In this document: positions 1-8,598 of the stretch, piece by piece
Layout: each line of letters starts with the position of its first letter
How positions within the stretch are numbered: the first letter of the stretch is position 1
Source: JAVVEG01 sp041751425
GTDB taxonomy: Bacteria; Pseudomonadota; Gammaproteobacteria; Pseudomonadales; Pseudohongiellaceae
DNA: 64,000 bases
Assembly (NCBI GenBank): GCA_041751425.1
Contig: JBGSXL010000017.1
Coordinates: 62,001 to 126,000, forward strand
Direction: 5' to 3'
Notes under the pieces: model-generated
Databases searched by the model: none
What the model was told of the DNA's origin: nothing
The model's input: only the letters and a program-made list of their open reading frames with translations
Made by a program: the position numbers and the translations under genes

Positions 1-480
1 GCAACTGACGCCGATTTTGATGCGTTGATTCGACAACGATTTTTAAAGTTGATGCAGAAAGCGGCTGTCGGAGAACTGTATACGTGGCGCTCAACTGCAG
101 AGGGGCGGTTGGCAGAAATCATTGTGCTGGATCAGTTCTCCCGCAATGTTTATCGCAATACGCCGCAAGCATTCGCGCAGGATACTTTAGCGCTTGTGCT
201 TGCCCAGGAAGCCGTGACATCCGGCGCGCTGAAATCACTGAACCCAACCCAGATCAGTTTCCTGTTGCTACCTTATATGCACAGCGAGTCCAGGGAAATT
301 CATGTCGTGGCTGAGACTCTGTATCGGGAATTTGCACCGGCAGGAAACTACGACTTCGAACTGCGTCACAAGGTCATTATCGACCGCTTTGGCCGATATC
401 CGCATAGAAACTCTATCCTTGGTCGCAAATCAACTCCTGAGGAAGTGGAGTTCCTGAAACAGCCTGGGTCCAGCTTCTAG
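1..480 (+). CDS. DUF924 family protein, 5'-truncated by window edge
   Basis: The reading frame is open from base 1, so the start lies outside the window; 159 codons remain. Recognisable DUF924 features are the stretch EGRLAEIIVLDQFSRNVYR, with the typical DQFSRN motif, and the downstream LLLPYMHSES segment. The family is a soluble, all-helical, TPR-like cytoplasmic protein of about 180-200 residues with no established biochemical role, so roughly 25-40 N-terminal residues are missing. A methionine at codon 18 is too far into the conserved region to be the true start. The next gene is about 120 bp downstream on the same strand. The family assignment is firm; no function can be given. Confidence 0.85.
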   Translation, partial: ATDADFDALIRQRFLKLMQKAAVGELYTWRSTAEGRLAEIIVLDQFSRNVYRNTPQAFAQDTLALVLAQEAVTSGALKSLNPTQISFLLLPYMHSESREIHVVAETLYREFAPAGNYDFELRHKVIIDRFGRYPHRNSILGRKSTPEEVEFLKQPGSSF

Positions 481-600
481 CCGCTGACTCGCTATTCGTA
501 TGGTCAGGGAACTCAGCAAGGGCATTGCATAGATTGTAGTAGAGCATTATTCTTCAAGCGAAAGTTGACAAGTCGAACCATCGATTCAGGAACAGGAACC

Positions 601-1062
601 ATGATTGCTGTCAGCGTTATAACGTTAGCTGATGATCTGCAAAGGCTTGTCGACGAAATCAACCATTCAGCCTGGGATGATGAAAACGACATCGCGGAGC
701 ATGAAGTAAATGCGCTTATTGCCTATCTGGAGCGACAAGATACTGTTTTCGTATGCTGTCATGACATCACAGAACATGGCAGAACATTATTAGGAATCGC
801 CTCCGGAAGATTCGAAGTTAAACCTTATCCGGGCGATCACTGGCTGTATGTGGATGAGGTTGATGTCTGTCAGGATCAACGCTGCAAAGGTGCCGGTAAA
901 GCCATCATGCTGAAACTGATCGCGCTGGCAAAGGAAGCCAATTGTGAGGTCGTCTGGCTTGGCACCGAAATCGATAATCACGCGGCTAACGCACTGTATC
1001 ACTCAATAAAACCTGATGAGGTTATGCAATTCGTCGGCTACACCTATGAACTCGAGGACTGA
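601..1062 (+). CDS. GNAT family N-acetyltransferase
   Basis: A 153-residue protein with the GNAT fold. The acetyl-CoA pyrophosphate loop is visible as QRCKGAGKAIML around residues 95-106, preceded by the beta-strand WLYVDEVDVC and followed by the usual late motif with an Asn-Ala-Leu-Tyr ending (HAANALYHS). It should transfer an acetyl group from acetyl-CoA to an amine, but nothing in the sequence identifies the acceptor. I chose the ATG at 601 because AGGAAC lies just upstream; an in-frame upstream codon at 565 has no comparable ribosome binding site. It ends 5 bp before ubiK and may be cotranscribed with it. Confidence 0.8.
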   Translation: MIAVSVITLADDLQRLVDEINHSAWDDENDIAEHEVNALIAYLERQDTVFVCCHDITEHGRTLLGIASGRFEVKPYPGDHWLYVDEVDVCQDQRCKGAGKAIMLKLIALAKEANCEVVWLGTEIDNHAANALYHSIKPDEVMQFVGYTYELED

Positions 1063-1067
1063 CTCTG

Positions 1068-1355
1068 ATGAACAACAAATCCTTTTTCGATGAACTGAGC
1101 CAGCAGATAGCCCGCCTGCTCCCTGCCGCCAGCGCGCTGGGTGATGATGTGAAGAAAAGTATTTCTGCGGCGCTGCAAAACAGCTTTCAGAAAATGGACC
1201 TGGTAACACGCGAGGAGTTCGAGGCGCAGACTCGCGCGCTGCAACGTGCGCAGGAGAAAATGGATGCGCTGGAAGCCGTTATTGCTGAGCTGGAGCAATC
1301 TCTTGCGCGACAGGCGACACAAACGCAAAGTAGCGATCCAGCGAGCGATAAGTAA
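1068..1355 (+). CDS. ubiK: UbiK (YqiC/BMFP) family ubiquinone biosynthesis accessory factor
   Basis: A 95-residue protein of the BMFP family: an amphipathic N-terminal helix (FFDELSQQIARLLP) followed by a C-terminal coiled coil (about residues 45-85: EEFEAQTRALQRAQEKMDAL and onward). In enterobacteria UbiK binds UbiJ and supports aerobic ubiquinone synthesis, and the family is trimeric and membrane-associated. Lying next to yifB is the usual arrangement in pseudomonads. The gene converges on yifB, and the two coding regions overlap antisense by 77 bp at 1279-1355, so the C-terminal coiled coil and the YifB tail are encoded on opposite strands of the same DNA. The family call is firm; the ubiquinone role is inferred from the family. 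Confidence 0.85.
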   Translation: MNNKSFFDELSQQIARLLPAASALGDDVKKSISAALQNSFQKMDLVTREEFEAQTRALQRAQEKMDALEAVIAELEQSLARQATQTQSSDPASDK

Positions 1356-2847
1356 TCGCTTCTATCAAATGGGTTTGCTGGATGGACTCCTCTGCTTCGA
1401 GATCAGCAATCGTACGCGCCATCTTGAGTATGCGATGATAGGCGCGCGCAGATAGTTTCAGTTTTTTCATCACTTTAGCCAACATCTCCTGATCTTTCTT
1501 GCTCAGAATGCAATAGCGTTCTATCTCTCTTGTGTTCATGTCGCTATTTATTTTACCGTTGCGCTGTTTTTGCAACTGTTGGCATTGACGAATATTTTCT
1601 CTGACATCATGATCGTTGTTGGCGGAGGCAATAACGGTGGAGGTATCCGCAGCAAGTAGATTAAAATCGAGACGTGGCACCTCTATACTCATATCTATGC
1701 GGTCCAGCAATGGCCCGGACACCTTGTCGAGATAGCGTTGTATTTTCTCCGGTGTGCAGCGACATTGGTTTGAGTTGTCTCCATAGAATCCACACTGACA
1801 GGGGTTCATCGCAGCAATCAATTGGAAGTTAGCAGGATACTTGATGCGATAGCTGGCGCGGCTTACTGTGATGGCGCCAGCTTCCAGCGGTTCGCGTAAA
1901 CTCTCTAAAGCAGAGCGGCGAAACTCGGTGAGCTCATCCAGAAACAATGCTCCTTTATGAGCCAGAGTCACCTCTCCTGGACGTGCTGCGCTGCCTCCGC
2001 CAACCAATGCTATGTCAGTTGCTGTGTGATGCGGCGAACGAAATACCGGTCTCAACCATTGCAGTGGATCTATATGTTGTTTTGAAATGGATTTTATTGC
2101 GGCCGCTTCCAGCGCTTCCTGTTCGTCCAGTTCTGGCAATAGATTACTGAGGCAGTTAGCCAGCATGGTTTTACCCGTCCCCGGCGGGCCTATCAGCAGG
2201 AGATTGTGTTTTCCAGCAGCAGCAACAATTAAAGCGCGTTTGGCAGCGTACTGACCTTTGATGTCACCAATCTGCGGGTGGATTGCCGATCTTGCGCTCA
2301 GAGCAGGCTGTTGAAATTCACAAAGCGGTAGTTTACGGCCATGCAGGAAATGACCACAGACATCCTGCAAATGCGTGCCACTGTATACACTGGCCCCGCG
2401 TACCACACACGCCTCATTCGCATTCGCAGCAGGGATGATCAGATACCTGCCACTATCGCGCGCGGCGAGCGTGGCGGGAACCACTCCCACGACGGAACGA
2501 ATCTCACCGGAAAGCGCCAGCTCACCCAGAATTTCGTAAGGCTGCAGCATAGCAGCCGGTATCTGATCGGAGGCAGCCAGAATACTTAACGCAATGGCAA
2601 GGTCGAAGCGACCACCGCTTTTCGGCAGATCCGCAGGAGCGAGATTAACAGTAATGCGTCGAGCAGGGAACTCCAACCCGGCATTGATAATTGCGCTGCG
2701 CACTCGTTCGCGACTTTCCTTTACCGCTGTTTCGGGGAGTCCTACTATGGCAATACTCGGGATACCATTGGAAAGATGAGTTTCAACACTCACCAGGGGT
2801 GCATCGATTCCGATATTCGCACGCGTATAAACAACAGCCAGAGACAT
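1279..2847 (-). CDS. yifB: YifB family Mg-chelatase-like AAA+ ATPase (ComM-like)
   Basis: A 522-residue AAA+ protein. The N-terminal Lon-protease-like S5 domain (residues 1-180, with GIPSIAIVGLPETAVKESRE) precedes a Mg-chelatase AAA+ module with Walker A GPPGTGKTML near residue 220 and Walker B ALFLDELTEF. A cysteine cluster (CQCGFYGDNSNQCRC) follows, then the C-terminal Mg_chelatase_C helices. The Haemophilus and Vibrio orthologue ComM is a hexameric branch-migration helicase that extends recombination tracts during natural transformation. Start: ATG at 2847, preceded by AAGGAAG; a longer frame begins at 2874 but has no clear binding site. The dprA gene at 57 kb is another transformation-related gene in this window. 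The 3' end overlaps ubiK antisense by 77 bp. Confidence 0.92.
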   Translation of the reverse strand: MSLAVVYTRANIGIDAPLVSVETHLSNGIPSIAIVGLPETAVKESRERVRSAIINAGLEFPARRITVNLAPADLPKSGGRFDLAIALSILAASDQIPAAMLQPYEILGELALSGEIRSVVGVVPATLAARDSGRYLIIPAANANEACVVRGASVYSGTHLQDVCGHFLHGRKLPLCEFQQPALSARSAIHPQIGDIKGQYAAKRALIVAAAGKHNLLLIGPPGTGKTMLANCLSNLLPELDEQEALEAAAIKSISKQHIDPLQWLRPVFRSPHHTATDIALVGGGSAARPGEVTLAHKGALFLDELTEFRRSALESLREPLEAGAITVSRASYRIKYPANFQLIAAMNPCQCGFYGDNSNQCRCTPEKIQRYLDKVSGPLLDRIDMSIEVPRLDFNLLAADTSTVIASANNDHDVRENIRQCQQLQKQRNGKINSDMNTREIERYCILSKKDQEMLAKVMKKLKLSARAYHRILKMARTIADLEAEESIQQTHLIEAITYRSLDRYFAFVSPVAQEIAPAQQ

Positions 2848-3052
2848 ACCTGCTTCCTTGCAAGTGAGATTCACCAGTTTGAATGCGATAACTGCATCTT
2901 ACAAATCTGCTTTGCACAGAAATGCTTAATACAAGTCTAATAGTTCAACCTGATGGTTAAATCAACCTGACGAGCAGTTGCAGGAGGTGATAATATCGGC
3001 AGCAAGTAGATCCTGCAGTCAATCAGTTTAGTTTCCTGATAAAAGGCTGCTT

Positions 3053-5143
3053 ATGATAAGGTTCTCTCTGGCTAAAAGTTCAGCCATTCATCCTGTTATC
3101 GAGCCTCGCGACCAATCTGTGAACAATCTAAACCAACGACAACTCGAAGCTGTAAACTACATTACATCTCCACTACTCGTGCTCGCCGGAGCTGGCAGCG
3201 GAAAGACCAGCGTGATCACCCGCAAGATCAGCTATTTGATCAATGAGTGCGGCTACCCTGCCAACAAAGTTGCTGCCGTAACATTTACCAACAAAGCCGC
3301 TCGCGAAATGCGCGAACGCGTCAGTAAACTGGGTAAGGACAGCAATGGCAGGAACAGTACCCGCGGGCTGACGATTTCAACATTCCACCATCTGGGTCTG
3401 ACAATTATTCGCAGCGAAGCGAAACATCTGGGTTATAAATCCGGGTTTTCTATTTTTGACAGTCAGGACAGCATGGCGCTATTGAAAAGCCTGATGCACA
3501 AGGATTCCGATCTCGCTGATGACCAGTTGCGGCGCTTGCAAAGCCTCATCTCGAATTGGAAGAACCAGCTTATATTGCCCAACGAAGCAGAGCTCAGCGC
3601 AAAAGGTCCGGAAGAAGTGTTCGCTGTGAAACTGTACACGGAATATCAGCGGCACCTGAAAGCATTCAACGCGGTGGATTTCGATGATCTGATTTTGCTG
3701 CCAGTTAAACTTTTCCAGCGTGACGCAAAGGTATTGGAGAGATGGCAGAATCGCATTCATTATCTATTGGTGGATGAGTATCAAGACACTAACGCAAGCC
3801 AGTATTTGCTGGTTAAACTTTTGGTTGGGCCACGTGGCGCCTTAACTGTAGTTGGCGACGATGATCAATCGATATACTCCTGGCGTGGCGCGCGACCAGA
3901 GAACATGGTGCAACTGGAAACCGACTATGCCGATTTGAAAATTATCAAACTGGAGCAGAACTATCGCTCAACCAATACCATTCTCGCTGCTGCCAATACG
4001 CTTATAGCCAACAACCCTCATCTGTACGAAAAAAATCTTTGGAGCAAACTGGGGTTTGGAGATCCGATTCGCGTGCTGGCTTTGGCAGACCAAGACAGTG
4101 AGGCGGAACGTATTGCTACCGAGATACTCAGCCTGTGTGTACAACAGCGCCTGAAGTTTGGTGATTTCGCGGTGCTGTATCGCGGTAATCATCAGGCTAA
4201 GTTGCTGGAAATAAAATTGCAGGCTCACCAGATTCCATACGCGATTACGGGTGGCACCTCGTTCTTCTCCCGCACGGAAATTAAAGACATCATGGCGTAT
4301 CTACGGGTGATGATAAATCCGGATGATGACAATGCATTCCTGCGCATCATCAACACGCCACGCAGAAAAATCGGTCCTTCTATTATCGAAGGGCTTGCCA
4401 ATTACGCCGGGGAGCGCAAATGCAGCTTGCTGCACGCGTGTGATGAAATTGGGCTGGAACAGTTTCTCAATGCGGCACAAGTGGAAAAATTACGTCGCTT
4501 CAGCACCTGGATAGGCGACGTTGCACAGAAAAGCCAACGTGGCGATAGTATCGCTATCATTCGCGAAATGGTGAACGATATCGACTATGAGGCCTGGTTA
4601 CAGCAAACCTGCACAACACCAAATGCTGCCGAGCGCGCATTCGCAAACATCAACACCCTGATCGATTCGCTGCAAACGAGTCTGAGCAAGGCGGATGAAG
4701 ACGGTACCGAACAGACGATTGAAGACGCGGTAAACAAATTGGTGTTGCGCGATCTTTTGGAACGCCATGAAGAAGAGGAGATCAACAACCAGGTGCAGTT
4801 GATGACCCTGCATGCCGCCAAAGGACTGGAGTTTCCCTGTGTATTCATTATGGGTATGGAGGAGGATTTGTTGCCGCATCGCAATAGTATTCAGACAGGT
4901 GATATTGAAGAGGAGCGGAGACTTGCCTACGTTGGTATTACGCGAGCTCAACAATCTTTGACGTTCACGCTGGCGCGCAAACGCAAACAGTTTGGTGAAG
5001 TGCTGGTCACTTCTCCCAGCCGCTTTCTGGATGAATTGCCGCAGGAGCAACTGCAATGGGAGGGGCGCGGCAATTCCACGCCTGAACAAAAGCAGGAAAA
5101 AGCAGAAACTGCTCTAAGTGGGTTGCGGGATTTGTTCGCCTGA
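3053..5143 (+). CDS. rep: ATP-dependent DNA helicase Rep (UvrD/Rep family)
   Basis: A 696-residue superfamily 1A helicase. Motifs seen in order are Q-motif NQRQLEAV, Walker A AGAGSGKT (near residue 45), motif II LLVDEYQDTN (near 240), motif III VVGDDDQSIYSWRGA, motif IV (LEQNYRST) and, at the C-terminus, VQLMTLHAAKGLEF and RRLAYVGITRA. Rep moves 3' to 5' on single-stranded DNA, clears protein roadblocks ahead of replication forks and assists restart. E. coli Rep is 673 residues; this protein has about 22 extra N-terminal residues before the Q motif. I kept the ATG at 3053 because AAAAGG lies 6 nt upstream, but the GTG at 3119 would give a more standard N-terminus. It is followed by a terminator and convergent cytochrome c5 genes. 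Confidence 0.93.
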   Translation: MIRFSLAKSSAIHPVIEPRDQSVNNLNQRQLEAVNYITSPLLVLAGAGSGKTSVITRKISYLINECGYPANKVAAVTFTNKAAREMRERVSKLGKDSNGRNSTRGLTISTFHHLGLTIIRSEAKHLGYKSGFSIFDSQDSMALLKSLMHKDSDLADDQLRRLQSLISNWKNQLILPNEAELSAKGPEEVFAVKLYTEYQRHLKAFNAVDFDDLILLPVKLFQRDAKVLERWQNRIHYLLVDEYQDTNASQYLLVKLLVGPRGALTVVGDDDQSIYSWRGARPENMVQLETDYADLKIIKLEQNYRSTNTILAAANTLIANNPHLYEKNLWSKLGFGDPIRVLALADQDSEAERIATEILSLCVQQRLKFGDFAVLYRGNHQAKLLEIKLQAHQIPYAITGGTSFFSRTEIKDIMAYLRVMINPDDDNAFLRIINTPRRKIGPSIIEGLANYAGERKCSLLHACDEIGLEQFLNAAQVEKLRRFSTWIGDVAQKSQRGDSIAIIREMVNDIDYEAWLQQTCTTPNAAERAFANINTLIDSLQTSLSKADEDGTEQTIEDAVNKLVLRDLLERHEEEEINNQVQLMTLHAAKGLEFPCVFIMGMEEDLLPHRNSIQTGDIEEERRLAYVGITRAQQSLTFTLARKRKQFGEVLVTSPSRFLDELPQEQLQWEGRGNSTPEQKQEKAETALSGLRDLFA

Positions 5144-5150
5144 AATGAAA

Positions 5151-5181
5151 ATGGGGTGATTCGCATAACGAACCACCCCGT
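5151..5181. terminator. bidirectional intrinsic terminator between rep and cytochrome c5
   Basis: An inverted repeat with 13-bp arms (ATGGGGTGATTCG at 5151-5163 and CGAACCACCCCGT at 5169-5181, two G-T type mismatches) around a 5-nt loop. It is followed by a T-rich stretch on the plus side and, read on the minus strand, by TTTTCATT. It lies between two convergent genes and could serve both. Confidence 0.7.
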
Positions 5182-5247
5182 TTCTGTTCTGCACAAAGGG
5201 CTTACTGCAAAAAACTCAAATCAGTAGCTACCACAATCTGCAACAAA

Positions 5248-5625
5248 TTACTCAGGTTTGCTCTTTTCTACCATGTACTCCACGATTGCTTTCAGATCAT
5301 CATCAGAGCAAGTGAAACACAGACCTTTAGCGGGCATAACACCACCCAGACCATTTATGGTGTTAAGCACAAGTGTATCCATGCCTTTTTCTATACGCGC
5401 TGCCCAATCGTCAGCGTTGCCAACTCGAGGCGCGCCCGCAGCACCACTGCTGTGACAAGCAAAACAACTTTGCATGTAAGTACGCTCTGCATCAAAACCT
5501 TCAGTCAACTGAGCCAATTGCAACGGCTTGTCGTTTGCTGATGTATCGTTAGCAGAAATTGAACCTGCCAGCATGACACCGGCAACCAACATACCAAATT
5601 TGGCTATCTTCGATTTTACAACCAT
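5248..5625 (-). CDS. cytochrome c5 family monoheme protein
   Basis: A 125-residue exported c-type cytochrome. The signal peptide (about residues 1-26, ending LAGSISA) is followed by the heme motif CFACH and a distal methionine in GGVMPAKGLC. The extra cysteine pair CFTC between the methionine loop and the last helix is characteristic of the c5 subgroup. Such proteins carry electrons in the periplasm to terminal oxidases; the two oxidases at 39-51 kb are plausible acceptors, which is inference. Start: ATG at 5625, directly before the signal peptide; an in-frame ATG at 5664 would add 13 residues ahead of a good signal sequence. It is the downstream member of a tandem pair with the gene at 5724. 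Confidence 0.88.
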   Translation of the reverse strand: MVVKSKIAKFGMLVAGVMLAGSISANDTSANDKPLQLAQLTEGFDAERTYMQSCFACHSSGAAGAPRVGNADDWAARIEKGMDTLVLNTINGLGGVMPAKGLCFTCSDDDLKAIVEYMVEKSKPE

Positions 5626-5723
5626 TGCTATCTTACCCCTTGGAAGTACCCGGTGAGTGATCATCGGATGAATTATCGTCTGCCCATCCTTAACCTTGAA
5701 TGAACAGACCTGAACAAACAGAC

Positions 5724-6191
5724 TTACTGCGTATCTCCGATCAGGTGCTCCACCAGATCTGCGATATTTTCGTCAGTGCACGTCATGCACATCCCTCTGG
5801 GAGGCATTGCGTTTATACCGGTAATCGCGTTCTGGATGATGGTTTCCATTCCCTTGTCCTGAATTCTGCTTGCCCATACGTCAGCATCGCCTAGCTTGGG
5901 TGCGCCAGCCATGCCGGTGTCATGGCACATTGCGCAACTTTGCGTATAGGTCTGAGTTACACTGAATCCTTCGACGGCGGCAATGGGCAGCGCAGGTGCG
6001 ATAATGCTAACGGCCCCAGCGCCACCAGCACAGGGCTCTCCAGCCAGACAAACCTCTCCGACGGGCTTGATACGCTCGGCAATACGATCATCACGCGATT
6101 GGGCTGTTACGGAACCCGCAAACACAACCAATACTGCCAGGAGGCCAGCAACACTTAGCGTGTTGCGCAGAACATTCTTGAAATCTACCAC
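5724..6191 (-). CDS. cytochrome c5 family monoheme protein, second copy
   Basis: A 155-residue exported cytochrome. It has a signal peptide ending FAGSVTAQ, a spacer of about 50 residues containing an additional cysteine pair (VCLAGEPC), then the heme motif CAMCH, the methionine ligand loop INAMPPRGMC and the CMTC pair of the c5 type. The start is best placed at a GTG at 6191, with GAGG 8-9 nt upstream and the signal peptide beginning at once; the ATG codons at 6227 and 6257 would put 12-22 residues rich in charge ahead of it. It shares the c5 domain with its downstream neighbour but differs in the N-terminal spacer, so it is a diverged paralogue and not a recent duplicate. Confidence 0.85.
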   Translation of the reverse strand: MVDFKNVLRNTLSVAGLLAVLVVFAGSVTAQSRDDRIAERIKPVGEVCLAGEPCAGGAGAVSIIAPALPIAAVEGFSVTQTYTQSCAMCHDTGMAGAPKLGDADVWASRIQDKGMETIIQNAITGINAMPPRGMCMTCTDENIADLVEHLIGDTQ

Positions 6192-6286
6192 GTCAAAATC
6201 CTCATTGAGCCGCAATCGGAGCGGCATTATAGCCGTTATTGGCTGTAGCGGAAACACAAGGAGGTCGCTTTTTGTTCAAACTCTAT

Positions 6287-6320
6287 CCCTGATATCTGAG
6301 CAGGTCACCTGCTATCAGGG
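6287..6320. terminator. long hairpin at the 3' end of the metalloprotease gene
   Basis: CCCTGATA at 6287-6294 pairs with TATCAGGG at 6313-6320, and inside it GCAGGT pairs with ACCTGC around a very small loop, giving a near-continuous 34-nt hairpin. The stop codon of the protease gene (6315-6317) lies within it. There is no T-tract, so it may act in 3'-end protection or factor-dependent termination rather than as an intrinsic terminator. Confidence 0.45.
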
Positions 6321-7805
6321 AGCAACGATCAAATTGATGGGTTCGGCATGAAAATAGAGTTCATTGGGTGCTGAATCAACACCGTAGCCCACCAGAAAAT
6401 CGACCACTATATTCTCCAACCCCATTTGCTGGGCCACGGTATTGGCAAGTACTACGATATTCTCTGTGACCCCGAGAACTTTACTGCTTGCGATTGGGAT
6501 CAGCGCCAGTTGTGGGTTGTACGGAACAAAGTCACCTGCTGGATTCTTTACCAGTATGCTGCCGTCATCCAACAGCGCAGCTACTACAATAAAGCCCGGT
6601 TGGTTGCGGTGCTTCGGCTCGATTTCGATGCGTGCCGAGACGTCGAACTGCTGGGTTGGTGTGACGCGATTAGTGAAACTGAACCCTTTATTTAAAGTGA
6701 CACCGCCCTTGAATACTGATGCGGAAAGCCCGCCCTGAAAGCTTTCCTTGCCGCTGAGCGTTCGAATCGCGGAGGTGTCATAGCTAAGCGTGAACTGGTA
6801 GGTGCCTGTATTGGTGCCGCAAGCCGTTGCGGACACATACGTGTTTGCCAGGATGATATAGGAACCGGGTTCAAGTATCTGACGAATCCGGGCGTCGCAC
6901 CCCTCACCGCCATCGTCATCTATTTCCAGTATTTTCAACTTGGTGTCTGCGAGCAACAACACCGAATCCAGAGACGAGGCCTTCATTTCAATTGTGATGC
7001 GTGCGGCTTCGGTGAGCTCCAGGCTATACACATCTACGAAGCTAGTGTCGGTGCCACCTGACATCAGCTCCTGAACGCGGCAATCGCCTTCTCCCAGGGA
7101 TTGCGTGAAAGTGCCAAATCTCAGTGGCACAACTTTGCAATTATTTACGCCTGCGTAAAGAAAATTTGCGCCCTCAATATCGTCCGGCTGCAAACTGAAA
7201 AAGCTACCGATATTCGGGGCCATAATTGCTCTCGGCGGACTGTGTTGATCGTGACCCAGGCCTAAAACATGTCCCAGTTCGTGCAAGGCCACCCGGCGGA
7301 AATCTACGCCGGCAAACTGCTGCAGATTTATCGGCCCGTCATAGATATCAAAATTACGGTTACCGTTGAATACAATGTCTGCCTCTACAATATCTCTGGC
7401 GCCTAATGAGTTGCTTTCTGTAAATTGCAAAGTGATCGCCAGTGTCGAATCGTTAAATCCAGAGCCACAGACCGTTGTTGAGAAATCTGCTCCGTTTAGG
7501 TTATCACCTGAACCAAGCGGAAATTTCTCGTTGCTTCCACTTGTACTGTAGCCAATACACGGATCTTTATAAGCTATATCTGTGTTGAAATTAAACGAAG
7601 TGCTGGCGTTCCATTCCTGAGCCGCTTGGTGCATAGCGACACTCCAGGGAATGCCGCTGGCAGAAACGCCTGGGATGCCGACAAAAATAGTCGTTTCGCC
7701 ACCTGGCCATTTATCACCATTAATGTCATAAGCTACACTTTCAATAGAAAACAGCGCGAGAAACACTGCCAGAAAGGACAACTTCATATGTGAACTTTTT
7801 GTCAC
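6315..7805 (-). CDS. secreted matrixin-type zinc metalloprotease with PPC-like domain
   Basis: A 496-residue exported protein. The signal peptide spans about residues 1-25 (ending ESVA). The catalytic domain carries the full metzincin motif HELGHVLGLGH, with zinc-binding His175, His179 and His185 and catalytic Glu176, followed by a Met-turn (AIMAPNIG), as in matrixins (peptidase family M10). Around residues 240-345 a region with the pattern DVYSLELTEAARITIEM ... PGSYIILANTY matches bacterial pre-peptidase C-terminal (PPC) domains, which are often removed on secretion. A beta-rich C-terminal region of about 130 residues is unassigned. It begins with a GTG whose bases overlap the stop codon of the upstream gene (GTGA at 7802-7805), with AGGA upstream, so the two are translationally coupled. 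The type II secretion operon at 17-28 kb is a possible exporter (inference). Confidence 0.85.
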   Translation of the reverse strand: MTKSSHMKLSFLAVFLALFSIESVAYDINGDKWPGGETTIFVGIPGVSASGIPWSVAMHQAAQEWNASTSFNFNTDIAYKDPCIGYSTSGSNEKFPLGSGDNLNGADFSTTVCGSGFNDSTLAITLQFTESNSLGARDIVEADIVFNGNRNFDIYDGPINLQQFAGVDFRRVALHELGHVLGLGHDQHSPPRAIMAPNIGSFFSLQPDDIEGANFLYAGVNNCKVVPLRFGTFTQSLGEGDCRVQELMSGGTDTSFVDVYSLELTEAARITIEMKASSLDSVLLLADTKLKILEIDDDGGEGCDARIRQILEPGSYIILANTYVSATACGTNTGTYQFTLSYDTSAIRTLSGKESFQGGLSASVFKGGVTLNKGFSFTNRVTPTQQFDVSARIEIEPKHRNQPGFIVVAALLDDGSILVKNPAGDFVPYNPQLALIPIASSKVLGVTENIVVLANTVAQQMGLENIVVDFLVGYGVDSAPNELYFHAEPINLIVAP

Positions 7806-8467
7806 CGAAGGTCCTGACTGATTGTCACATCACGGATGATGGCTTTGAAATTTTCAAGGGTCATTGCGTCCTGCAACAGATGAAATTCCTGAACTTTTAC
7901 GCCCTTCGCTACACCCTTGCTGAGACTGTTTGGATCAATAACCTGAGGCTGCGCATCAATTTCCTGCAAGGGTTGATGAGAAGCGCTGGTGACGTAACCG
8001 CTGTCTACAACAAAATGACCCTGTGCCCATCCCACCAACGGGTGCACCAAAGTCTCCTGCAGAGATTCCACAAAATACACACCTACTTCACCGCTTTGTG
8101 GCAATTGCAACTCGGCCACTTGTAATCGCCGAGTACCTACTTGCCCGCCGAGATAATGCAGAGATATTTCTGCGCCAGAGTAATCTCCCTTGATTACATC
8201 CAACACTTCGAATGTCACATAGGTACGAATACCGCCATCCTGCATGCGCGTTTCCGTTCGCAACACTTTGCCTTCGAATACGAGTTCCGCACCAGCAACT
8301 ACTTCAACGAAACTCATTTCCTGAATAGTAGTCGCCTGCACGCGAGGAGCAACAGCAAAACTAATGACAAAAAACAGCACGAGCAGGAACAACCGAGATG
8401 AATTACTACGCATCACGTCGCTATCGACATTCGCAGCGAGTGAGGCAGGGATATAGGAAATAGGCAT
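7802..8467 (-). CDS. exported protein of unknown function coupled to the matrixin
   Basis: About 221 residues. The N-terminus has a hydrophobic stretch (RLFLLVLFFVISFAVA) ending in a cleavable RVQA-TTIQ site; the mature protein (about 175 residues) starts with EMSFVEVVAGAELVFEGKV. Beta-strand patterns suggest a compact beta-rich domain (YVTFEVLDVIKGDYSG, ISLHYLGGQVG, GVYFVESLQETLVHPLVGW). I do not recognise a named family, but similar proteins are, as I recall, found next to secreted metalloproteases in other gammaproteobacteria. I chose the ATG at 8467 for its GGAG 6-7 nt upstream; the ATG at 8413 starts at the canonical signal peptide but lacks a binding site. The stop overlaps the protease start by 4 nt (GTGA), implying stoichiometric expression; an inhibitor, chaperone or activator role is speculation. 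Confidence 0.7.
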   Translation of the reverse strand: MPISYIPASLAANVDSDVMRSNSSRLFLLVLFFVISFAVAPRVQATTIQEMSFVEVVAGAELVFEGKVLRTETRMQDGGIRTYVTFEVLDVIKGDYSGAEISLHYLGGQVGTRRLQVAELQLPQSGEVGVYFVESLQETLVHPLVGWAQGHFVVDSGYVTSASHQPLQEIDAQPQVIDPNSLSKGVAKGVKVQEFHLLQDAMTLENFKAIIRDVTISQDLR

Positions 8468-8598
8468 CGACAACTCCAGCGTTCCAGGTTCTGACAATGT
8501 AGGCAAGCACAAAGACCCGCCATTCACGGAACAACATTCAAAACCGCCATGAATAGGCGAGCCTGTGACTTACGCAAACAGCCACTTCTGAAAACAGG

